Below, one piece after another: positions 1 through 5,276 of a DNA stretch of 5,276 nt (within the stretch, counting starts at the first letter, position 1; each line of letters starts with the position of its first letter). The DNA comes from an uncultured Clostridia bacterium. GTDB taxonomy: Bacteria; Bacillota; Clostridia; Christensenellales; DTU072. The stretch is taken from assembly GCA_934296355.1 (NCBI GenBank), contig CAKRAY010000110.1:1-5276 (forward strand), written 5' to 3'. A model generated the notes under the pieces. That model did not search any database, was not told the origin of the DNA, and saw nothing but the letters and a program-made list of their open reading frames with translations. The translations under genes and the position numbers were made by a program.

Positions 1-814
1 GAAGAACAAACCGCGCGAATTTGCCGTAAAAATATCGGGAATTAACCGTACGGTAGGTACGATTTTAGGCTCGGTCATTACCGAAAAGTATAAAAACACG
101 TTAAAAAACGATACGTACGTCGTTAAATGCTCGGGCGGTGGCGGACAGTCGTTCGGTGCGTTTATTCCGAAGGGTTTAACTCTCGACCTTACCGGCGACA
201 GCAACGATTATTTCGGTAAAGGTCTGTCGGGCGGAAAACTGATACTTAGACCGAGTAAAAACGCCGAATACGAGTCGAACGAAAACGTAATCGTGGGTAA
301 CGTCGCTTTGTATGGCGCGACTTCGGGCGAAGCGTATATCGCCGGCGTGGCGGGAGAGAGATTTTGCGTAAGAAATTCGGGCGCGGTCGCTGTCGTAGAA
401 GGTTGCGGCGACCACGGTTGCGAATATATGACCGGCGGCAGAGCGGTTATTTTAGGTAAAACCGGTAAAAACTTCGCGGCGGGTATGAGCGGCGGCGTGG
501 CATACGTGCTTGACGAGAACCACGAATTGTATATGCGTGTCAATAAACAAATGGTATCTATGAACGATGTAGTCGAAAAACACGACGTCGAAGAATTGAG
601 GGCAATCCTCGAAAAATACGCCTTGGCGACCGACTCGAAATTCGGCAAAAAGATTCTCGAAAACTTCGGCGAATATTTGCCGAAATTCAAAAAAATCATT
701 CCTAACGACTATAAGCGTATGCTCGGAGAAATAGGAAAAGCGGAAGAAAAAGGCATGTCGAGAGAGCAAGCGGTTTTGTGCGCTTTTTACGAATTACAAA
801 AGGGGAGGGAGTAA
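1..814 (+). CDS. gltB: Glutamate synthase large subunit, C-terminal part (5' end outside window)
   Basis: The reading frame is open from the window edge (first whole codon at 2) to TAA at 812-814, giving 270 residues. This is the C-terminal part of the large subunit, which releases ammonia from glutamine and adds it to 2-oxoglutarate in the cytoplasm. The visible part is the GXGXG beta-helix domain. Its glycine-rich turns include GGGGQSFGAF (about residues 45-54 of the fragment), GDSNDYFGKGLSGGKL, GNVALYGATSGEAY, GERFCVRNSGAVAVVEG, CEYMTGG and GKTGKNFAAGMSGGVAYVLDE, closely matching the end of known GltB proteins. A helical tail of about 80 residues follows, as is usual. The FMN and 3Fe-4S synthase domain and the glutaminase domain must lie upstream; full-length proteins are about 1500 residues. 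The frame is intact with no frameshift. It is followed after 3 bases by gltD, so the two are surely co-transcribed. The family call is very secure. Confidence 0.96.
   Translation, partial: KNKPREFAVKISGINRTVGTILGSVITEKYKNTLKNDTYVVKCSGGGGQSFGAFIPKGLTLDLTGDSNDYFGKGLSGGKLILRPSKNAEYESNENVIVGNVALYGATSGEAYIAGVAGERFCVRNSGAVAVVEGCGDHGCEYMTGGRAVILGKTGKNFAAGMSGGVAYVLDENHELYMRVNKQMVSMNDVVEKHDVEELRAILEKYALATDSKFGKKILENFGEYLPKFKKIIPNDYKRMLGEIGKAEEKGMSREQAVLCAFYELQKGRE
801..808 (+). promoter_or_regulatory. Ribosome binding site of gltD
   Basis: AGGGGAGG lies inside the last codons of gltB, with 9 bases between it and the ATG at 818. It fixes this ATG as the start of gltD and suggests that translation of the two subunits is locally linked, since ribosomes ending on gltB stop right beside this site. 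Confidence 0.85.
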
Positions 815-817
815 ACC

Positions 818-2281
818 ATGGGTAAACCGACCGGATTTATCGAATACGAAAGAAAAGGGAACGCGTGCGTCGCGCCTCTTGAAAGGATAAAGAACTTCTC
901 CGAGTTCAAGTCGCCGCTTAACGAAAAAGAGCGCGCGGAGCAAGCCGCAAGGTGTATGAATTGCGGCGTACCGTTTTGTCAATCCGGAATGACTCTTAGC
1001 GGAATGAGTACGGGTTGCCCCTTACATAACCTTATCCCCGAATGGAACGACGAGTTATATAAAGGTCATTACGACGAAGCGACGAGAAGACTGTTAAGAA
1101 CGAATAATTTTCCCGAGTTCACCGGCAGAGTTTGCCCCGCTTTATGCGAAGCGGCTTGTACTTGCGGACTGCTCGGAGAACCCGTTTCGGTACGCGACAA
1201 CGAATTGTTTATTATAGAAAAAGCCTTCTCGGAAGGGAGAATGAAACCTTGTCCGCCCAGAATGCGCAGCGGTAAAAAAGCGGCGATTATCGGTTCGGGT
1301 CCCGCGGGACTTGCCGTAGCCGACCAACTCAATAAACGGGGACATTCGGTTACCGTATTCGATAGAAGCGATACCCTCGGAGGGCTATTAACGTACGGTA
1401 TACCCAATATGAAACTCGATAAGAGAATCGTAAAAAGACGCGTGGAATTATTAAAAGCAGAGGGTATAGAGTTCGTAATCGGTAGGGATTTTAGGAACAA
1501 AGAAGACGTAAAAAACTTACAAAACGAGTTCGACGCCGTGGTTCTTTGTTGCGGCGCGAAGAAAGCGAGAACGCTTTCGTGCGCCGGCGCGGACGCAAGC
1601 GGCGTCGTACTCGCCGTAGACTATTTGACGGCGAGCGTAAAGAGCGTTTTGGGTAAAATTAAGGAACCTTTTTTGTCGGCGCAGGGTAAGAACGTGGTAA
1701 TAGTCGGCGGCGGCGATACGGGTAACGATTGCGTGGGGACGGCGATAAGACAAGGATGTAAGTCGGTAACGCAAATAGAACTGATGCCAAAACTTCCTTC
1801 GACAAAGTTAGCAAGCAACCCTTGGCCGGAATGGACGCGAGTTGAAAAAACCGACTACGGTCAGGAAGAGGCGATCGCCGTATTCGGAAGCGACCCGCGC
1901 GTTTATAAAACGACGATAAAAGAGGTGCTTAAAGACGAAAACGGCAACGTTTCGGGCGTGGTAACCGTGGGCGCGGAATTCAAAATCGACGAAAAAAGCG
2001 GAAGAAAAACGCTTTGCGAAATCGCGGGTAGCGAGAAAATTTTGCCATGCGAACTTTTGCTTATAGCCATGGGTTTTTCGGGATGCGAAGATTACGTTTT
2101 CGAAGCGTTTTCCCTTGTAAAAGACGCGCGCGGCAACGTAAAAACTATCGAAAATTCGCACCGAACCGCGATTAACGGAATATTCGTCGCGGGCGACGCC
2201 CGTACTGGACAGTCGTTGGTTGTCAAAGCGATTGCCGACGCAAGGGCTTGCGCCGGCGAAGTCAACGAGTATTTGTTATAA
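818..2281 (+). CDS. gltD: Glutamate synthase small subunit (NAD(P)H-dependent)
   Basis: The 487-residue protein is of normal length for the family. It takes electrons from NADPH (or NADH) through FAD and iron-sulfur clusters to the large subunit GltB, in the cytoplasm. The N-terminal cysteine domain has C46, C49, C54 and C67 (CMNCGVPFC, then GCPLHNLIPEW) and a second group C106, C110, C114 and C116 (GRVCPALCEAACTCG), the ligands expected for two 4Fe-4S clusters. The 12-residue spacer between C54 and C67 and the NNFPEFTGRVCP segment resemble the Bacillus/plant-type small subunit rather than the shorter E. coli form. An FAD-binding GSGPAG motif lies at 159-164, the NAD(P)H-binding GGGDTG at 297-302, and the closing FAD motif GIFVAGDARTG at 454-464. 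The start is set by a strong ribosome binding site, and gltB ends 3 bases upstream. Whether NADPH or NADH is preferred cannot be read with confidence. Homologous small subunits also occur as electron-transfer partners of other enzymes, but the adjoining gltB settles the role. Confidence 0.96.
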   Translation: MGKPTGFIEYERKGNACVAPLERIKNFSEFKSPLNEKERAEQAARCMNCGVPFCQSGMTLSGMSTGCPLHNLIPEWNDELYKGHYDEATRRLLRTNNFPEFTGRVCPALCEAACTCGLLGEPVSVRDNELFIIEKAFSEGRMKPCPPRMRSGKKAAIIGSGPAGLAVADQLNKRGHSVTVFDRSDTLGGLLTYGIPNMKLDKRIVKRRVELLKAEGIEFVIGRDFRNKEDVKNLQNEFDAVVLCCGAKKARTLSCAGADASGVVLAVDYLTASVKSVLGKIKEPFLSAQGKNVVIVGGGDTGNDCVGTAIRQGCKSVTQIELMPKLPSTKLASNPWPEWTRVEKTDYGQEEAIAVFGSDPRVYKTTIKEVLKDENGNVSGVVTVGAEFKIDEKSGRKTLCEIAGSEKILPCELLLIAMGFSGCEDYVFEAFSLVKDARGNVKTIENSHRTAINGIFVAGDARTGQSLVVKAIADARACAGEVNEYLL

Positions 2282-2293
2282 CCGACGAAACGT

Positions 2294-2405
2294 GACAAAA
2301 CAAGGTTTTGTCCGCAACTAACGTTGCTTGCGGCTTAGCCATGGTTAATCCGCCGTTTCTGTCGAAATAAGTCGCGAAAAAGTCCTTGCAAGCAAACTTT
2401 TTCGC
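2294..2405. repeat. Hairpin-rich intergenic block behind gltD; possible dispersed repeat or structured 3' RNA
   Basis: No credible gene lies here; instead the DNA is a row of inverted repeats. An 8-bp stem GACAAAAC/GTTTTGTC (2294-2301 with 2305-2312) has a 3-base loop. GCAAC/GTTGC (2314-2318 with 2323-2327) has a 4-base loop. GCGG/CCGC (2330-2333 with 2350-2353) encloses a near-palindrome centred on CCATGG. A perfect 10-bp stem GCGAAAAAGT/ACTTTTTCGC (2374-2383 with 2396-2405) has a 12-base loop that can fold further (TTGC/GCAA). None is followed by a T-run, so they are not standard terminators. The block would be transcribed as the 3' end of the gltBD message. A mobile intergenic repeat or a stabilising 3' structure are both possible. 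Only one copy is present in the window, so the repeat label is a guess. Confidence 0.4.
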
Positions 2406-2416
2406 TTATATTGTAA

Positions 2417-2445
2417 AAAAAAACGCGTCGACGACGCGTTTTTTT
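2417..2445. terminator. Bidirectional rho-independent terminator between gltD and the esterase gene
   Basis: A perfect inverted repeat has arms AAAAAAACGCGTCG (2417-2430) and CGACGCGTTTTTTT (2432-2445). In RNA the CGCGTC/GACGCG core would close on a 3-base loop, flanked by a run of A on one side and T on the other. Because the flanks are A-run and T-run, the structure works as a hairpin plus U-tract on both strands. It sits 136 bases after the gltD stop and 17 bases from the end of the minus-strand esterase gene, exactly where two converging transcripts need to end. Confidence 0.88.
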
Positions 2446-2461
2446 AATTTGTTTATAAATT

Positions 2462-3397
2462 TTACTTTAAGTGTTTGTCCATAAAATCGAACGCCGCCTT
2501 AAAGCATTCTTTGCTTATCTTCGTCCAGAAGTTCATGTGGAAGCAGTGGTTGTCGATAAACTTTTCGGACGTAAATATTTCGTTCTCTACGCCTACTTCG
2601 TCGAGTTTCGCTTTGAGTAGTTCGCCTTGACCTTTGCAGAATATGTCTTTCTTGCTCATTACGAGGAAAGAGGGACACCAATCGGCGTTGACGAAGTTAA
2701 TGGGACTTGCGTCTTTGATAAGCGGGTGGTCGTTCATATTAGAGAAGTCTTTCTTTAATTTGAAATCGTCGTTATCTATGTAGCAACGGCCGATATCCCA
2801 TACGATATTGAAGGGAAGTTTGGTAAGAGATATGCTTTGTACAAGGTCGTACGGTCCGCAGAAACTAACTAAAATTTTCGGCTTAACTCTGAACTCGGGC
2901 GCTTGAACGGCGTTGCGTTGTTCGGGGGAAGAGCAAAGCGATACGATTTGCGTAGCGTAATACGCGCCCGCGCTGTCGCCGGTTACGCAAACTTTGTCGA
3001 GGTCGATATTGTACTTTTCGGCAAGCGTTTCGAGATAGTTTATCGCGTTCACGCAGTCGGTTAACGCCACGGGGAAAGAATACTTGGGCGATAAACGATA
3101 GTTAATGTTGAATACGAAGTAGCCGTGAGAAGCGAAGCGTTTGCAAAGGCTTCTTCTGTAATGCATGTCGCCTTTGACGAATCCGCCGCCGTGGATATTG
3201 AGAATTACGGGAAGTTTGGGCTTGCCTTCTCCCACCAATTCGGGGTCGTAGTAAATTTCGGCGCGGCAATCTTCGGGATATCTTTCGTTGTAAACGATAC
3301 CGTCTTTAATACGGGTTATACCTTTATATCTACGATAGTTTTGCAAAGGATTGCATAAATAATCAATTAAAACGAAAATGAATTCAGAACGAGTCAT
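2462..3397 (-). CDS. Alpha/beta hydrolase, hormone-sensitive-lipase type esterase
   Basis: The 311-residue protein is of usual length for this esterase family (alpha/beta hydrolase fold-3, esterase family IV). It should hydrolyse short acyl esters. The oxyanion-hole motif HGGG is at residues 69-72 (NIHGGGFVKG). The nucleophile motif GDSAG is at 140-144 with Ser142. NYRLSPKYSFPVAL (99-112) is the family's usual segment between them. The likely acid is Asp251 (SKKD) and the base is His284 or His287 in NHCFHMNFW. No signal peptide or lipoprotein box is seen, so it is probably cytoplasmic; the hydrophobic stretch FIFVLIDYL at 6-14 is too short for a membrane anchor. The ATG at 3395-3397 is preceded by CGGAGG at 7 bases. 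It is transcribed away from the sugar symporter gene, which shares its promoter region, so a carbohydrate esterase (for example on acetylated sugars) is an attractive but unproven role. The natural substrate cannot be told from sequence; a lipid or peptide-like ester is also possible. Confidence 0.88.
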   Translation of the reverse strand: MTRSEFIFVLIDYLCNPLQNYRRYKGITRIKDGIVYNERYPEDCRAEIYYDPELVGEGKPKLPVILNIHGGGFVKGDMHYRRSLCKRFASHGYFVFNINYRLSPKYSFPVALTDCVNAINYLETLAEKYNIDLDKVCVTGDSAGAYYATQIVSLCSSPEQRNAVQAPEFRVKPKILVSFCGPYDLVQSISLTKLPFNIVWDIGRCYIDNDDFKLKKDFSNMNDHPLIKDASPINFVNADWCPSFLVMSKKDIFCKGQGELLKAKLDEVGVENEIFTSEKFIDNHCFHMNFWTKISKECFKAAFDFMDKHLK

Positions 3398-3404
3398 AAA
3401 AAAA

Positions 3405-3410
3405 CCTCCG
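3405..3410 (-). promoter_or_regulatory. Ribosome binding site of the esterase gene
   Basis: On the minus strand CGGAGG is followed by seven T residues and then ATG (3397-3395). This is near-ideal spacing and decides the start codon. Confidence 0.85.
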
Positions 3411-3430
3411 GTTACGTAATTATTAAAACA

Positions 3431-3459
3431 AGTATACTACTTTTTTAGAGCGTTTTCAA
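3431..3459 (-). promoter_or_regulatory. Sigma-A type promoter of the esterase gene
   Basis: Read on the minus strand, TTGAAA (3459-3454) and TATACT (3436-3431) are separated by 17 bases. Each matches the consensus at 5 of 6 positions. Transcription would begin near 3424, leaving an untranslated leader of about 27 bases with the ribosome binding site in it. Confidence 0.7.
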
Positions 3460-3484
3460 TAGCGATTATTATATTTTTTCGATA

Positions 3485-3516
3485 TTGACACATTTTTTGT
3501 TGCATGTTAATATAAT
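3485..3516 (+). promoter_or_regulatory. Sigma-A type promoter of the sugar symporter gene
   Basis: A perfect -35 TTGACA (3485-3490) is followed 17 bases later by TAATAT (3508-3513), preceded by TG at 3505-3506 as in an extended -10. An exact TATAAT also occurs at 3511-3516, but 20 bases from the -35, which is too far for best activity. The start of transcription would be near 3520. The -35 lies 25 bases from that of the divergent esterase promoter, so one regulator bound between them could affect both genes. Confidence 0.65.
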
Positions 3517-3537
3517 ATTATTATTTTTTAATAATAT
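3515..3537 (+). promoter_or_regulatory. AT-only inverted repeat over the symporter transcription start; possible operator or leader hairpin
   Basis: ATATTATTA (3515-3523) and TAATAATAT (3529-3537) form a perfect 9-bp inverted repeat around a T5 centre. It lies just after the -10 and ends 5 bases before the ribosome binding site. Its place fits a repressor site or a weak hairpin affecting translation. The arms are made only of A and T, in an A/T-rich region, so chance is a real alternative. Confidence 0.3.
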
Positions 3538-3542
3538 GTATC

Positions 3543-3550
3543 GGAGAGGA
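3543..3550 (+). promoter_or_regulatory. Ribosome binding site of the symporter gene
   Basis: GGAGAGGA ends one base before the ATG at 3552, and its GGAG core is 5 bases from the start codon. It supports this ATG over the in-frame ATG at codon 15, which has no comparable site. Confidence 0.75.
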
Positions 3551-3551
3551 T

Positions 3552-5243
3552 ATGAAAAGAAAATCTGTTAAGACCGGAAGACCCGACGTCGCTATGGACG
3601 AATACATACCGACCGGAGAAAAAATCTGTTACGGCGTAGGCGGACTTATGGACGGCGGAGCCGTCGCGCTTATGTCGTGCGTTATGCTTAAATATATGAC
3701 TAACGCCATGGGCATCGCCATTGCCGTCGCCTCCACGATTATGATGGTCGCCAAAATTTGGGACGCCATAACCGACCCGCTTATGGGTTTCATAAGCGAC
3801 AACACGCGTAGCAAGTACGGTAGAAGAAAGCCTTATATGTTCTTCGGCGGTATAATGGTCATATTCGCGCTGTTCTTGCTGTTTATGCCGATTAGGTCGT
3901 GGGGCGTTCCGGTTGCGGGGTGCACGGCTTACATTTTGATATTCTATTTGGTATGGAATACCGTAAGCACGATTACCCAAGTGCCGTATTGCTCGATGTC
4001 CGGCGATATATCCCCTTCGTTTAAGGAAAGAAACAACGCCAACACGGTAAAACTCGTCTTTACTTCGCTTTCTTCCGGTATCGCTTATATCGTTCCGCTC
4101 GTGTTAATAGAGGCTATGCTTACGGATAAAGATAAGTATATGTTCTTACCCAAGATTTCTCCCGTAACGTTCTGGCTGTGCATCGCGCTCGGTTTCGGCT
4201 TGTTGTTCGGCGGCGGCTTGATTCTTTGTTCGCTCGTCGTCAAGGAGAGGGTAAAAGTTTCTACGCCTAAAATCAAGTTTAACGCCAAACAGTTTGTCAA
4301 TAACTACGTCGAACCGTATAAAAACCGTTCGTACAGATGGCATATTATGATGTATTGTTCGGCGTTTATGTGTATGGATATGATTTCCGCGCTCGCCGTG
4401 TATTACGCTACCGACGTATGGCACGGGTATACGCTTTTCGGAATGGACTTTTCGTCGCTGTTTATCGTCGCGCCCTTGCTTGTGGCGGCGGTGCTTATGT
4501 TCCCGCTGGTAAGAATAATCATGGACAAGAAGAGTAAACAGTTCGCGTTCCGTATGGGCCTACCTTTCTATATTTTAGGCGGTATTATGTTTATCGTTAT
4601 GGACCCGTCTTGGACGCCTCCGATACTCGTACCTATCGTGTCGTTCGTTATGGGTTTAGGTTTCGGCGGCGCGCAAATGATACCTTGGATTATCTTCCCC
4701 GACACCGTCGATATCGCGGAACTCTCTACCGGCAAGCGTCCTACGGGAACGTATAGCGGTATGATGACTTTGGCAAGAAAAGTTACCGGCGCGTTAGGCG
4801 TAGGCATGGTAGGCTGGATAGTCGGCGCGGCGGGTTATATAGAAAACAAGTCGGGCGATACTTCGATTTATATCGAACAACCCGATTCGGCGATACTCGC
4901 CATAAAACTCGTTATGGGTATAGCGGTCGTAGTGCTTATTTGCGTCGCTACGTTCGCTTCGTTTAAGTATAAAGTTACTTCCAAGAAACTCGCTCGTATT
5001 CATTACTTTAACGGCATTGCCGAACGCGGCGAACTCGCTTTGCTTAGCGAAGAAGAAAAGAAAGAGAGAATTGCGCTTATTAACGAACTCGCCGGCAAGT
5101 ACAGCGAGGAAGAAGACAGAAAATATTTCCCCGCGTCTTATACCGATGCAAAACCCGTAGCGGAAACGACTGCGGAAAACTCGATCGCGGCAAACGCCGA
5201 AGAAACGATTTCCGAAAATCCGTATAAATCGGAAGACCGATAA
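3552..5243 (+). CDS. GPH-family sugar:cation symporter (major facilitator superfamily)
   Basis: The 563-residue inner-membrane protein has about 12 hydrophobic segments between residues 30 and 471. It should import a glycoside, pentoside or hexuronide with a cation. The loop after helix 2 carries the family signature: DAITDPLMG (71-79), SD at 82-83 and RSKYGRRKP (86-94). The second half has the matching GPH motif, FPDTVDIAELSTGKRPTG (382-399). The middle loop between helices 6 and 7 (about 231-261) is charged, as expected. After helix 12 there is a cytoplasmic tail of roughly 90 residues with a charged helical part (LSEEEKKERIALINELAGKY, 498-517) and then a low-complexity Ala/Glu/Thr end. Typical relatives stop near 450-500 residues. 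The tail is far too short and unlike a PTS IIA domain, as found in LacS-type relatives. The gene stands alone after its own promoter and is divergent from an esterase gene. The family is secure; the sugar cannot be named. Confidence 0.92.
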   Translation: MKRKSVKTGRPDVAMDEYIPTGEKICYGVGGLMDGGAVALMSCVMLKYMTNAMGIAIAVASTIMMVAKIWDAITDPLMGFISDNTRSKYGRRKPYMFFGGIMVIFALFLLFMPIRSWGVPVAGCTAYILIFYLVWNTVSTITQVPYCSMSGDISPSFKERNNANTVKLVFTSLSSGIAYIVPLVLIEAMLTDKDKYMFLPKISPVTFWLCIALGFGLLFGGGLILCSLVVKERVKVSTPKIKFNAKQFVNNYVEPYKNRSYRWHIMMYCSAFMCMDMISALAVYYATDVWHGYTLFGMDFSSLFIVAPLLVAAVLMFPLVRIIMDKKSKQFAFRMGLPFYILGGIMFIVMDPSWTPPILVPIVSFVMGLGFGGAQMIPWIIFPDTVDIAELSTGKRPTGTYSGMMTLARKVTGALGVGMVGWIVGAAGYIENKSGDTSIYIEQPDSAILAIKLVMGIAVVVLICVATFASFKYKVTSKKLARIHYFNGIAERGELALLSEEEKKERIALINELAGKYSEEEDRKYFPASYTDAKPVAETTAENSIAANAEETISENPYKSEDR

Positions 5244-5276
5244 ATAGAATAATTTATAAAACGTTAACGACCGAGC
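5244..5276. other. Non-coding end of window after the symporter gene
   Basis: Only 33 A/T-rich bases remain. The short palindrome CGTTAACG (5262-5269) has no T-run after it within the window, so no terminator can be claimed. The next gene, if any, lies outside. Confidence 0.5.

Noticed and set aside
208..699. Minus-strand 163-codon open frame opposite gltB
   Set aside because: The plus strand carries an unmistakable GltB beta-helix; the minus-strand frame is Ser/Pro/Ala-rich antisense with no domain.
2262..2342. Possible 26-codon minus-strand gene starting at the CCATGG in the hairpin block (begins MAKPQATLVADK)
   Set aside because: There is no convincing ribosome binding site, it runs into the end of gltD on the opposite strand, and its sequence is made of the hairpin arms. 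It is more likely a by-product of the inverted repeats.
2341..2370. Nine-codon plus-strand reading frame (MVNPPFLSK) in the same block
   Set aside because: It is too short, has no ribosome binding site, and overlaps a predicted hairpin.
2374..2405. Terminator reading for the 10-bp stem hairpin
   Set aside because: The T5 run lies inside the stem and is followed by CGC, not by a U-tract. A much better terminator follows at 2417-2445.
3125..3358. Plus-strand 77-codon open frame inside the esterase gene
   Set aside because: It is the antisense shadow of a protein with clear HGGG and GDSAG motifs, and has no recognisable domain or ribosome binding site of its own.
3511..3516. Exact TATAAT as the main -10 of the symporter promoter
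   Set aside because: It is 20 bases from the TTGACA. The TG-preceded TAATAT at 3508-3513 has the ideal 17-base spacing and is preferred, though both may contribute.
3528..3980. Minus-strand 150-codon open frame opposite the symporter start
   Set aside because: Its translation is His/Arg/Asn-rich with no fold signature, it covers the symporter's ribosome binding site, and the opposite strand is a clear membrane protein.
5262..5269. CGTTAACG palindrome after the symporter gene as a regulator site or terminator stem
   Set aside because: It is only 8 bases with no U-tract or repeat partner within the window; it is expected by chance.

Overview
The window looks like an ordinary chromosomal stretch from an anaerobic, probably gut-type member of the Bacillota (Clostridia). 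This is an inference from three things: strong AGGAGG-like ribosome binding sites on all three complete genes, sigma-A style promoters, and a glutamate synthase small subunit of the Bacillus/plant type. Codon use is distinctive, with frequent CpG-containing codons (TCG, GCG, ACG, CCG, CGC) although the non-coding DNA is A/T-rich. The same style runs through all four genes, so nothing looks recently imported. Species cannot be named from this sequence.

Layout, left to right. Positions 1-814 (+) hold the last 270 codons of gltB, the large subunit of glutamate synthase, cut by the window edge. Three bases later gltD (818-2281, +) encodes the small subunit. Together they form a gltBD operon that makes glutamate from glutamine and 2-oxoglutarate. 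Positions 2282-2461 are non-coding and unusually rich in hairpins. They end in a bidirectional A-stem-T terminator (2417-2445) that closes both gltD and the convergent gene on the other strand. Positions 2462-3397 (-) encode an alpha/beta hydrolase of the hormone-sensitive-lipase type (HGGG and GDSAG motifs). Positions 3398-3551 are a divergent promoter region with a good promoter on each strand. Positions 3552-5243 (+) encode a sugar:cation symporter of the GPH branch of the major facilitator superfamily, with a long charged C-terminal tail. The last 33 bases show nothing recognisable.

The gltBD pair is nitrogen assimilation. The divergent esterase and sugar symporter may form a small carbohydrate-use unit, for example de-esterification of an imported acylated glycoside, but only their arrangement supports that. 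I see no tRNA, rRNA, CRISPR array, insertion sequence, phage gene or clearly new multi-gene system. The most unexplained sequence is the folded block at 2294-2405 behind gltD, which may be a dispersed repeat or a structured 3' RNA.
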